Positions 56,748-64,000 of a stretch of 64,000 nucleotides of DNA are shown piece after piece. The notes under the pieces were generated by a model, which worked only from the letters and a program-made list of their open reading frames with translations, did no database searches and was not told where the DNA came from. The position numbers were made by a program, and so were the translations under genes. How positions within the stretch are numbered: the first letter of the stretch is position 1; each line of letters starts with the position of its first letter. The DNA is from Saccharothrix syringae (GTDB lineage Bacteria; Actinomycetota; Actinomycetes; Mycobacteriales; Pseudonocardiaceae), in NCBI RefSeq assembly GCF_009498035.1, contig NZ_CP034550.1:2542001-2606000 (forward strand). The letters run 5' to 3'.

Positions 56748-56817
56748 GACCCGATCCTCCCACCCGCGGCACCGCGGCGGGGCGCTCGCCGAGCACCCCG
56801 CCGCGGCGCCGCTCAAC

Positions 56818-57459
56818 TCACGGCGTGTAGACGTACGGGATTTCCGCGGTGGTGGACTCCACGACGCAGAACGCCTCCGGCGGGCCGATCAGGGTGCAGC
56901 CCTCCCAGGGCGGGCCGGTGTAGATCCAACCGTCGGGCAGCAACGCCGTCACATTGGTGCGCGACTTGTACGTGCCGTAGCACTTCTGCACGAGGCTGAA
57001 ACACCCGGCACGGCCGTCGGACCACATGCTGTTGCAGCCGGTGCAGGCATTCGTGTCGTCTTCCCACTGCACCACGTCGTCGATCAGGAGTTGGGCCTGC
57101 GCGGTCAGCTCCTGCATTTCCTGGCCGGGCGCGGTGGTGGTGCAGACGATGTCCCCGTAGTAGAGCGTCACCGTCTCGACCAGGTACCACTCCTCGTAGT
57201 ACGCGGTGGTGCTGAACTGGGCTTTCATCTCACAGCCGCCCATGGGCGGGTCGGTGAGCGCGCCCACCCCGCCGTTCGTCGGAGCGGTCCGCGCCACCGA
57301 CCCGACGGGCAGGACGACCTCGGACTTGTACTCCTTCACCTGGCGCGCGGGGACGTCGTCCGGGGCCGGGGCGGCGCCCGCGGTCGCGGTCGAGGTCACG
57401 AGCGCCAGGGCGGACGCCCCGAGCAGGCCGAACAACTTCCCGATTCGTCTTCCGGGCAT
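56818..57459 (-). CDS. Secreted cysteine-rich protein
   Basis: 213 aa from ATG 57459. Signal peptide GKLFGLLGASALALVTSTAT, cleaved near AGA-A. The mature protein has eight cysteines (GGCEM, IVCTT, NACTGCNSM, AGCFS, QKCYG, EGCTL, AFCVV), consistent with four disulfides, and many aromatic residues (YYEEWYLVETVTLYYGD; WIYTGPPWEG). No family recognised. The even cysteine count and all-beta look suggest a compact extracellular domain, possibly an inhibitor or binding protein. It is adjacent to and on the same strand as the S1 protease gene but separated by that gene's terminator. Confidence 0.72.
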   Translation of the reverse strand: MPGRRIGKLFGLLGASALALVTSTATAGAAPAPDDVPARQVKEYKSEVVLPVGSVARTAPTNGGVGALTDPPMGGCEMKAQFSTTAYYEEWYLVETVTLYYGDIVCTTTAPGQEMQELTAQAQLLIDDVVQWEDDTNACTGCNSMWSDGRAGCFSLVQKCYGTYKSRTNVTALLPDGWIYTGPPWEGCTLIGPPEAFCVVESTTAEIPYVYTP

Positions 57460-57578
57460 GGTCGAAAGACCCCCAAACAAGGATTCGGAACTTGTTCGCG
57501 GCAGATCAGCCGCACGCACAAGGTGCCCGGTCCGTTCGGGGCGGCATACCGCCGTTCGAGTAACGGCATTTTCGACGC

Positions 57579-57618
57579 AATTCGGCCGCGGTAGTCGGTG
57601 GACCACCGCGGCCGAATT
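57579..57618 (-). terminator. Terminator of the S1 protease gene
   Basis: AATTCGGCCGCGGT (57579-57592) pairs perfectly with ACCGCGGCCGAATT (57605-57618) around 12 bases, 19 bases beyond the protease stop. Confidence 0.85.
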
Positions 57619-57636
57619 CGACTAACGTCGGGAGAT

Positions 57637-59112
57637 TTATCCGCGGCGCCACTTCTGGTTGGCGCCGCCCGTGCACTCCCACTGCTGGAGCGGCGTGCCG
57701 CTGCCGCCCCACGACGTGACGTCCACGCACTTGTTCGCCTGGGGGTTGACCAGGTCGCCCGCCGCGCTCAGCACGAACTGCTGGGCCGGGTTGCCCGAGC
57801 AGGTGGCGAGCTGGATGGCGGCGCCGTTGTCGCGCGAGCCCCAGGCCACGTCCATGCACTTGCCGAAGGCGCGGACGGTGCCGTCGCCGGGGAACGTCCA
57901 GTTCTGCGCGTTGGTGCCGTTGCAGTCCCAGACCTGGAGGCGCTGGCCGTCGACGCCGTTGCTGTTGGGCACGTCGACGCACTTGTCCTGGTAGCCGATG
58001 ATCCGGCTGGTGCCGCCGCCGCCCGTGGTGGTCAGCTGGAGGCCGTAGGCGCTCAGGATCTCGTTGACCGGCTGGAACAGCGACGTGCCGCCGCCGGCGC
58101 AGGTGCCCGCGGCGCCGGAGGCGACGCCCTGCGCCTGGTTGCCCGACAGGTACGCGCCACCGGAGTCGCCGGGTTCCGCGCACGCCGTGGTGGAGGTCAG
58201 GCCGTGGACGAGGCGGCCGGAGTAGTTGACCGTCACGTTCTTGGCCTGGACGGTGCCGCAGCGCCAGCCCGTGGTGCGGCCCGACCGGCACACCGACGCG
58301 CCGACGCCCGCCTCCTGCGACCCGGCCACCGCGGCGCTGCCGCCCGAGTAGTTGTTCACGTACGGGGTGGGCGCCCAGTTGCTGTTGGTGCGGACCCAGG
58401 CGTAGTCGTTGTCCGGGAACGAGGAACCGGCGAAGGTGCCCTGGCCGACGTTGTTGTAGCCGAGCGTCGGGCTGCCCGTGCCGCCGCAGTGGCCGGCCGT
58501 GACGAAGCCGCCGTTGTTGACGGGGAAGCCGACCGAGCACAGCGTGTTGCCGTTGATGACGTACTGGTCGCCACCGCGCAGGTCGTAGACCGGGCGTGGC
58601 GCGTTGGCCGACACGACCGGCTTGACCTCGACGCCGGCCCGGGACGCGAAGGCCCGCGCGGCCGCGTCCGTGCGCGCGTCGACCACCACCGCGTTGGACG
58701 CCGGGTCGACGTACCAGGAGTGGACGTCCGCCCCGGCGGGCGCGCGGTCCAGCTTCGCCTTGGCCTCGACCAGGGACTTCTCGGTCCGGGGTACGGGCAC
58801 GGGGGTGGCGCCGGCGGCCCGGACCGCGGCGGCGTCGGCCGGGTCCACGACGCCGACCTTCAGGCCGCCGTCGTACCAGGCGCCGCCGAACCGGTCGCCC
58901 AGGCGCGCCCTCAGCGCCTTCTCGACCGGCGCGGCCGCCGCCTCGGCCGCCTGGTGCACGGCGGCGTCCGCGGGGCTCCACCCCAGGTCGCGCGCCAGGG
59001 CGGCGTGCAGGGGGTCCGCCGGGGACGAGGTTGGTAGTGCGGCCTGGGCGGTGGGCACGACGACGAACGCGGCGGCCACCACCGCCGCGCAGCACTGCGC
59101 GATGAGTCTCAC
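57637..59112 (-). CDS. Secreted S1 protease with prodomain and ricin-type lectin
   Basis: 491 aa. Signal peptide RLIAQCCAAVVAAAFVVVPT, a propeptide to about residue 165 (alpha-lytic-protease type: EKALRARLGDRFGGAWYDGG; SWYVDPASNAVVVDARTDAA), then a streptogrisin-like chymotrypsin domain with His in FVTAGHCGG, Asp in DNDYAWVRT and Ser in EPGDSGGAYLSG. The C-terminal ~135 residues are a ricin B-type (CBM13) trefoil: RLQVWDCNGTNAQNWTF, GNPAQQFVLS and TPLQQWECTGGANQKWRR are the QxW repeats. The lectin probably directs the protease to glycan-rich surfaces. Two identical palindromes upstream suggest sugar-type repressor control. Confidence 0.93.
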   Translation of the reverse strand: MRLIAQCCAAVVAAAFVVVPTAQAALPTSSPADPLHAALARDLGWSPADAAVHQAAEAAAAPVEKALRARLGDRFGGAWYDGGLKVGVVDPADAAAVRAAGATPVPVPRTEKSLVEAKAKLDRAPAGADVHSWYVDPASNAVVVDARTDAAARAFASRAGVEVKPVVSANAPRPVYDLRGGDQYVINGNTLCSVGFPVNNGGFVTAGHCGGTGSPTLGYNNVGQGTFAGSSFPDNDYAWVRTNSNWAPTPYVNNYSGGSAAVAGSQEAGVGASVCRSGRTTGWRCGTVQAKNVTVNYSGRLVHGLTSTTACAEPGDSGGAYLSGNQAQGVASGAAGTCAGGGTSLFQPVNEILSAYGLQLTTTGGGGTSRIIGYQDKCVDVPNSNGVDGQRLQVWDCNGTNAQNWTFPGDGTVRAFGKCMDVAWGSRDNGAAIQLATCSGNPAQQFVLSAAGDLVNPQANKCVDVTSWGGSGTPLQQWECTGGANQKWRRG

Positions 59113-59143
59113 GACAGCTCCTTGTGCAGGGAGGAGAGGTTGT

Positions 59144-59155
59144 GAGAGCGCTCTC
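59144..59155 (-). promoter_or_regulatory. LacI-type palindrome, protease promoter (proximal)
   Basis: GAGAGCGCTCTC, a perfect 12-base palindrome with central CG, 31 bases upstream of the protease start codon and just before its ribosome site GGAGG. Confidence 0.75.
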
Positions 59156-59201
59156 GTGAGGAAGCTTCGCAGTTGGTCCAGACCTCGTCAACAGGGTCGG
59201 T

Positions 59202-59213
59202 GAGAGCGCTCTC
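59202..59213 (-). promoter_or_regulatory. LacI-type palindrome, protease promoter (distal)
   Basis: A second identical GAGAGCGCTCTC, 58 bases from the first, flanking a TTGACG -35 (59186-59191 on the minus strand). Two operators bracketing a promoter suit cooperative binding or DNA looping by a LacI-family repressor. It could also act on the LTD gene whose 3' end is nearby, but orientation favours the protease. Confidence 0.75.
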
Positions 59214-59277
59214 CAAGACGGTTGACCGGTACGGGCGCCGTCGGGACGCGCGCCGTCACCTCGACCGGCGCGCCGGG

Positions 59278-59892
59278 TCAGTTCGGCGTGCCGGGGGTGG
59301 GGTCGCGCAGGCTGAAGTCGGTCCGGTTCCGGTCGGTGTCGGTGCTCACCGCGTCACGACCGGAGGAGAAGAGCGCGGGTCCCCCGGGAGGCGGGCTCGC
59401 CGGCGTGCCCTCGCGCCCCGCCGGGGGAACCGCGAACGAGAAGCCCACCGCGTCGACCTTCACGCCGGCCTCGGTGTAGACCGCCACACCACCGAGGTCC
59501 GGGATGTCGACTTGCGGGGAGAGGGACAGCACCTGCACCTCGGGAGGGACCGTGCCGCTGAAGGCCGAACCGGTGAGCACCAGCACGTCGCCCTGCCGCC
59601 CGTAGGGCTCCAGGGCCGCGGTCCCCACCGGGAAGGAGAAGCCCCAGTACATCCCGTTCGCGAGGTAGAGCCTGATCTCGAAGCGGTCGAGTTCGACCGG
59701 CCGCGGGCTGACGTTGCGGATCTCGACGAACTCGTCGGTGCTGCCGAAGGGGCCGCGGGTCATCACCTCGTTGACCACCAGCGACGACGAGGCCGGCAGG
59801 CCGACGGCAGCGGCCTCGCCCGCCCGGGCGAGGCCGGTGGTCGCGGTCGTGACCGCGGCGAGGGCGACGACGCCGGTCAGGGTTGCGCGCAT
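59278..59892 (-). CDS. Secreted lamin-tail (LTD) domain protein
   Basis: 204 aa from ATG 59892. Signal peptide RATLTGVVALAAVTTATTGL, then SSSLVVNEVMTRGPFGSTDE, FVEIRNVSPRPVELDRFEIR and YGRQGDVLVLTGSAF, the immunoglobulin-like lamin tail domain found in many secreted bacterial proteins. The C-terminal PPGGPALFSSGRDAVSTDTD and NRTDFSLRDPTPGTPN resemble the usual LTD ending (S-x-x-R-x-x-D-x-D-x-N-x-x-D-F). LTDs are thought to mediate surface or nuclease-associated binding; no catalytic domain is attached here. Exact role unknown. It sits between the GH87 gene and the protease gene on the same strand. Confidence 0.85.
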   Translation of the reverse strand: MRATLTGVVALAAVTTATTGLARAGEAAAVGLPASSSLVVNEVMTRGPFGSTDEFVEIRNVSPRPVELDRFEIRLYLANGMYWGFSFPVGTAALEPYGRQGDVLVLTGSAFSGTVPPEVQVLSLSPQVDIPDLGGVAVYTEAGVKVDAVGFSFAVPPAGREGTPASPPPGGPALFSSGRDAVSTDTDRNRTDFSLRDPTPGTPN

Positions 59893-59960
59893 GGCACTCC
59901 TCTCCCCGGAGGACGAGCATCGCGCACCCCGTGAGCGGCGGGAAGGGGCCAAAACCGGCC

Positions 59961-59989
59961 GGCGCCGCCCCGGAATCCGGGACGGCGCC
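59961..59989 (-). terminator. Hairpin after GH87 gene
   Basis: GGCGCCGCCCCGG (59961-59973) pairs with CCGGGACGGCGCC (59977-59989) with one mismatch and an AAT loop, 12 bases beyond the GH87 stop codon. Confidence 0.7.
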
Positions 59990-60000
59990 GCCGGGTGGTG

Positions 60001-63000
60001 CTACGGGTTGACCGTGATGGTGAAGGTGGACGTGCGGTTGCGGATGTTCTCGTTGTTGTTGCTCAACCGCAGGTTGTTGAACGTCGCCGAGCCCACCGCC
60101 GGCCCCTGCCCGACCTCCGGCAGCTCGTTGGCCCACACGCCGATGCCGGACTTGGCCTGGAACTCGTCACCGCTGAGCCGCGCCCCCGAGATCGACACGT
60201 TGGTCAGCACCGTGTCCTGCACCGGGTTCTGCGGCTGACCGCCCACGTAGTTGGTCTGGAACATGATCCCGCTGTAGGTCGGGTCGACGATGTCCACGTC
60301 GTTGACCCGGATGCCCCGGAACGGCTTGGACGCGGAGAACATCCAGATCCCCGGGAACGTCTGCGCGCCCCAGAAGTGGCCACCGGTGCGCACCAGCGTG
60401 ATCCCGCTGAACGTGGTCGGCTCGGGCCCGAACCCGTTCATCGGGTAGCCGAAGTCCAGCGAGCTGATGGTGACGCCCGCGTACGTCAGCGTGTCGGCCA
60501 CGTAGATGTTGCGGAAGGTGTTGAGGAAGCCGCCGTAGACCGCCAGGCCGGCCGCGCGCCACGTGGTCAGGGACGTCAGGTTCTCGTAGACGTTGTTCTT
60601 CTCGTCCGCGCCGCCCGCGTCGATCGCCGAGAACAGCGCGAAGCTGTCGTCGCCGGTCGAGCGCGCCTCGATGTTCTGCACGAGGTTGTCCGTGCTGCCG
60701 TTGGTCATGTTGATGCCGTCGGCGAACATGTCCCGGATGCGCGAGTTCCTGATGGTCATGGAGTCGGTGTTCGCGCCCCAGTACAGGCACACCATGTGCT
60801 CGGCCCAGATGTTGTCGATGGTGATGTTCGAGACGTTGGCGAAGTCGAACACCTTGCCCGGGCCGTCGATGCGCGACACGTAGTTGCCGAAGAACGAGAA
60901 CCCGCTGAACGTCGAGCCGTTCACCGAGGACTCGGCGCGGAAGCCCGCGTCGGTGTTCTCCTGCGTGGTGGGCACGACGAACCGGGTGAACCACGGGCCG
61001 GCGCCGATCACGCGGACCGGCTTGCCGTACACCTGGAACTTCTGCGCCGTGGTGTAGGTGCCCGCGGGCAGGTACACGCCGAGCAGGGTGCCGCTGGTGT
61101 CCATGCGGAACCGGTCGAGCGCGTTCTGCACGTCCTGGTGGCCGAACCCGGCCGGGGTGACGTAGCGGGCGGGGTCGGGGTTGGCCTGCGCCACCGCGTT
61201 CTCGAAGTTGACGAAGTCGATGGCGTAGCTGGTGGTGTTCGCGGCGTCCTTCTGGAGCTTGATCTTGGTGCCCGCCGGGAAAGTCCCGTCGAGCACCACG
61301 TTGGCCTCGTCGTAGATGTGCCGCGGGCCGCCGGCGCCCGGCGAGTTGCCGGGGTTGGCCTCGTTGCCGTAGAGCCAGATGTGGCGCGAGGTCAGGTCGA
61401 TGGCCTTGTGGTAGGTGCCGTTGACGTAGACGTTGAGCGTGGCGCTGATGCCGCCGCCGCCCGGGGCGTCCGGGATGGAGAACCGGGTGACCAGGGTGTT
61501 GGTGGCGGTGCCGGTGGTGAACTCGACCGACGCGCCGGTGCTGTTCAGCGTCACCGCGCGGCGGCCGGACGCCTCGCCGGCGAGGTCGCCGATGGTGCGG
61601 TTCGGGCCGATCTTGGCGGCGCCGCCCGCGACCACGCCGTCCTCGGCCTCGACGTGCTGCCACGGCACGTTCGCGCCGCGGCCGACGAACAGCGGCTGGG
61701 TGGACAGGTTGTTGGCCTGCCGGGCCGCGATCTCGTTGGCGTCGACCGCGACCTGGGTGCGGACGGTGTAGTTGCCGTTGGCCGCGGTCCACGAGCCGAG
61801 GGTGACCTGCGGCGCGGACTGGCCCGGCTGGATCGTGCCGGTGTAGCCGCCGGTCAGGGTGCGGACGGCGGTGCCGGCGGAGTCGAGGACGGTCAGCGTG
61901 ACGCCGTGCGCGCCGGCGGCGGTGGCGATGGTGCCCTCGTTGCGCAGGACGGCGCTGAAGGTGGTGCTCTGGTTGTTCGACGGGTTGCCCGGCGACCAGG
62001 AGACCGTCGCGACCAGGTCGGAGCTGGGCACCGGGGTGACCACGAGCGCCGACGGGTGCAGGCGGGCGTTGTTCGCCTCGTCCTGCTCGACGACCTTCTT
62101 CGTCTCGTCGACCTTGGCGGTGTACTGGTAGGAGCCGGAGCCGCGCGGGCCGATGTCGGCCGAGGCGGTCGCCGACGCGCCCGCCGCCAGCGCGCCCACC
62201 TGGGCGGTGCCGACGGGCTGGTCGCCCAGGAAGAAGGTCACGTCGGTGGCCGCGGAGGCGGCCGTGCCCGCGTTGCGCACGGTCGCGGACAGCGTGATCG
62301 GGTTCGTCTCCACCGGGCTCGCCGGGGTGAACGAGGTGCCGGTGACGGTCAGGTCCGGGTTGGGCGCCGACGTGCCGAACACCTGGAACTCGGCGACCTG
62401 GCCGCCGGGCGCGCCGGTGTTGGCGGTGATGCGCAGCTGCACGTCCGCGACGCGCGCGGTCAGCGGGATGGTCACCGAGTTGCCGGTGGCCGGGTCGAAG
62501 CGGTAGTCGCGGGCCGGGACCAGGCCGGTGAAGCCGGACGCGCTCTGCTCGCGGCCGAGGACCTGGATGTTCTGCGTGCGCGCGCCCCACGCCGACGACG
62601 GGTTGAGCCGCAGCGTGACCGACGTGAGGTCCGCGTTCGCGCCGAGCTGGGTGGTCAGCGTGTTCGGGTAGGTGGCGCCCTCCCAGTAGGTGTTCACGTC
62701 GTCGTCGTTGGCGTTGGCGGCGACGAAGGTGAACGTGTGGGAGCTGGCCGTGATCGGCTTGCCCTTGGCGAGGTTCGCGCCGCCGCTGCCGGGCCGGGTG
62801 ACGCTGTTGCTCTGCGGCGACTGGTTGCCCGCCGCGTCCTTGGCGACCACGTAGTAGGTGACCGCGACGCCGTCGGGCTGGCTGTCGGTGTAGCTCAGGA
62901 CGTTGCCCGCGACGCTGGTGCGCAACTGGCCGTTGGCGTACACGTCGTAGCCGGTCACGCCGACGTTGTCGGTGGCGGCGGACCAGGTCAGCCGGATCTG

Positions 63001-63933
63001 GCCGGACTGCGGCGTGCTGTAGGCGAGGTTGGTCGGCGCGGCGGGCGCCTGGGTGTCGCCGCCGGAGGTGCCGTGCACCTCGAACTCGGCGACCTGGCCG
63101 GCGGGCCAGCCGGTGTTGCCGGTGATCCACAGCCGCACGTACCGCGTGGTGGTGGCGGTGAACTGGATGGTCACCGTGTTGTTCGAGGCGGGGTTGAAGG
63201 TGTAGGGCGCCGACGGGACGAGGTCGCCGAACGTCGTGCCGTCCGTGCTGTGCTGCACGGCCAGCGTCTGCGTGCGCGCCCCCCAGTTCGCGGTGGGCAG
63301 CTTGAGCACCACGCGGTCGACCTTCAGGGCCGCGCCCAGGTCGGCCCGCAGCCACTGCGGGAACGCGTTGTTGGCGCTCTCCCAGTAGGTGGCCTGGTTG
63401 CCGTCGCCGGCGTTGGGCGCCTGGTAGACGTCGCTGTGGCTGCTCGCGGTGTAGGTGGCGGGCAGCACGGCCTGCGCGTCGACGACCCGGCGGACGTCGA
63501 CCTCGGCGAGCTGCGCGCCCCGACCCGCGCTGTTGCCGGTCACCTCGACCCGCACGTAGCGCACCAGCGTCGGGTCGACGTCGAGGGTGACCTGGTTGCC
63601 CCGGTCGGGGGTGAAGGTGTGGGTGGCGGAGGGGACGAGCGTGGCCAGGCCCCCGCCGTCCAGGCCGGCCTGGACGCTCAGGGTCTGGGTCCGCTCGCCC
63701 CAGTGCTCGGGCACGGACAGCCGGACCTGGTCGATCCGGGTGGGCGCGCCGAGGTCGAGGTCGACCGACCGGGGGAGGGAGTCGGTCTGCCAGTAGGTGC
63801 CCCGGTCGCCGTCGTGGACCAGCGCGGCGGCGGGAGCGCCCTGGGCGGCAGGGGTGACCAGGGTCAACGCGGTGACGGACAGCGCGAGCAGCGCCGCGGC
63901 TAGGCGTGAACGAGCACGTGTCGTCGGTGACAT
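60001..63933 (-). CDS. Multidomain GH87 alpha-1,3-glucanase (mutanase)
   Basis: 1310 aa with a signal peptide (RLAAALLALSVTALTLVTPA). Order: two discoidin-like (F5/8 C) modules (30-150; 160-290), FnIII (APAAPTNLAYSTPQSGQIRL), a third discoidin (NLAKGKPITASSHTFTFVAA), two CARDB/FnIII-like domains (PDLTVTGTSFTPASPVETNP; DLVATVSWSPGNPSNNQSTT), a CBM6/35-like module (VEAEDGVVAGGAAKIGPNRT) and a C-terminal beta-helix from ~930. The catalytic site shows Asp1072 in FADGINMTNGSTDN and Asp1095/Asp1096 in ARSTGDDSFALF; spacing 23 and 24 equals the three catalytic aspartates of characterised Paenibacillus GH87. It cleaves alpha-1,3-glucan of fungal walls or dental mutan. Only 67 bases of upstream DNA are in the window. 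Confidence 0.9.
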   Translation of the reverse strand: MSPTTRARSRLAAALLALSVTALTLVTPAAQGAPAAALVHDGDRGTYWQTDSLPRSVDLDLGAPTRIDQVRLSVPEHWGERTQTLSVQAGLDGGGLATLVPSATHTFTPDRGNQVTLDVDPTLVRYVRVEVTGNSAGRGAQLAEVDVRRVVDAQAVLPATYTASSHSDVYQAPNAGDGNQATYWESANNAFPQWLRADLGAALKVDRVVLKLPTANWGARTQTLAVQHSTDGTTFGDLVPSAPYTFNPASNNTVTIQFTATTTRYVRLWITGNTGWPAGQVAEFEVHGTSGGDTQAPAAPTNLAYSTPQSGQIRLTWSAATDNVGVTGYDVYANGQLRTSVAGNVLSYTDSQPDGVAVTYYVVAKDAAGNQSPQSNSVTRPGSGGANLAKGKPITASSHTFTFVAANANDDDVNTYWEGATYPNTLTTQLGANADLTSVTLRLNPSSAWGARTQNIQVLGREQSASGFTGLVPARDYRFDPATGNSVTIPLTARVADVQLRITANTGAPGGQVAEFQVFGTSAPNPDLTVTGTSFTPASPVETNPITLSATVRNAGTAASAATDVTFFLGDQPVGTAQVGALAAGASATASADIGPRGSGSYQYTAKVDETKKVVEQDEANNARLHPSALVVTPVPSSDLVATVSWSPGNPSNNQSTTFSAVLRNEGTIATAAGAHGVTLTVLDSAGTAVRTLTGGYTGTIQPGQSAPQVTLGSWTAANGNYTVRTQVAVDANEIAARQANNLSTQPLFVGRGANVPWQHVEAEDGVVAGGAAKIGPNRTIGDLAGEASGRRAVTLNSTGASVEFTTGTATNTLVTRFSIPDAPGGGGISATLNVYVNGTYHKAIDLTSRHIWLYGNEANPGNSPGAGGPRHIYDEANVVLDGTFPAGTKIKLQKDAANTTSYAIDFVNFENAVAQANPDPARYVTPAGFGHQDVQNALDRFRMDTSGTLLGVYLPAGTYTTAQKFQVYGKPVRVIGAGPWFTRFVVPTTQENTDAGFRAESSVNGSTFSGFSFFGNYVSRIDGPGKVFDFANVSNITIDNIWAEHMVCLYWGANTDSMTIRNSRIRDMFADGINMTNGSTDNLVQNIEARSTGDDSFALFSAIDAGGADEKNNVYENLTSLTTWRAAGLAVYGGFLNTFRNIYVADTLTYAGVTISSLDFGYPMNGFGPEPTTFSGITLVRTGGHFWGAQTFPGIWMFSASKPFRGIRVNDVDIVDPTYSGIMFQTNYVGGQPQNPVQDTVLTNVSISGARLSGDEFQAKSGIGVWANELPEVGQGPAVGSATFNNLRLSNNNENIRNRTSTFTITVNP

Positions 63934-64000
63934 CGTGGTGCCGGCCCTTCTCGTTGGGCGGGTGCAGGGGGGCGCAAGCAGGCGAAATCGTTGCTTGTCG

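Noticed and set aside
59995..63903. A 1302-codon open frame on the plus strand opposite the GH87 gene
   Set aside because: It is Arg/Val/His-rich with no domain, signal or ribosome site; it is the antisense shadow of a high-GC gene whose own strand shows clear modules and catalytic residues.
1..64000. tRNA, rRNA, insertion sequences, integrases or phage genes
   Set aside because: I looked for cloverleaf-like segments, transposase or recombinase motifs and attachment-type repeats and found none that I could support by reading.

Overview
The window is very GC-rich (most third codon positions are G or C) and carries actinobacterial hallmarks: a WhiB-type iron-sulfur regulator, a SARP/AfsR-like regulator, an ECF42-type sigma factor, twin hairpins matching the actinobacterial 6C RNA, OmpATb/ArfA-like and ArfC-like proteins, and many GTG starts with GTGA/ATGA overlaps. 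I infer a soil filamentous actinomycete of the Pseudonocardiales type (Saccharothrix/Actinosynnema/Lentzea-like); I cannot fix the genus from sequence reading alone. No tRNA, rRNA, CRISPR array, transposase or phage gene was seen.

Layout. 0-12.4 kb: mixed small genes, including an unexpected remnant of an anthrax-edema-factor/ExoY-type nucleotidyl cyclase (1135-~1800), a lone sugar-binding lipoprotein, a 6C RNA next to a 55-aa protein, a translationally coupled GH65 phosphorylase and beta-phosphoglucomutase, a type II NADH dehydrogenase, a 50-aa lipoprotein, and an ArsR/SRPBCC pair. 12.4-13.66 kb: gene-free, strongly strand-asymmetric, repeat-rich DNA. 13.66-18.9 kb: envelope and regulatory genes (ArfA-like and ArfC-like, MerR/B12 plus WhiB, NlpC/P60 hydrolase, ribokinase).

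18.98-34.1 kb is a hemicellulose/cellulose island: AA10 LPMO with CBM2, a xylo-oligosaccharide-type ABC transporter (binding protein plus two permeases) between two paralogous LacI repressors, a GH3 glycosidase, a CE7 acetyl esterase, a third LacI regulator, a GH5_8 mannanase with CBM2 and a CE3-like esterase with CBM2. Distinct LacI-type palindromes sit at these promoters, including a CebR-type box (TGGGAGCGCTCCCA) before the LPMO and a one-mismatch copy before the mannanase.

34.2-47.3 kb is regulatory/accessory: a DGPF(YCII)/ECF42 sigma pair, a 1142-aa NACHT/STAND-like NTPase, an orphan secreted CBM2 domain, an AfsR-like SARP with a hexapeptide-repeat linker, a SnoaL-XRE-TetR-TetR series in which both TetR proteins resemble gamma-butyrolactone receptors, and a TPR regulator lacking its DNA-binding domain.

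47.36-54.9 kb is a pectin operon driven by a clear promoter with a palindrome in its spacer: pectate lyase-pectin methylesterase fusion, two permeases, binding protein, enolase-superfamily enzyme, then a second pectate lyase. 54.9-64 kb holds secreted hydrolases: a lipase-like alpha/beta hydrolase, cysteine-rich and lamin-tail secreted proteins, a chymotrypsin-fold protease with a ricin-type lectin and twin operator palindromes, and a 1310-aa multidomain GH87 alpha-1,3-glucanase. Together the window describes an organism that attacks plant polysaccharides and probably fungal wall alpha-glucan, imports the oligosaccharides, and controls these functions through LacI-family repressors.
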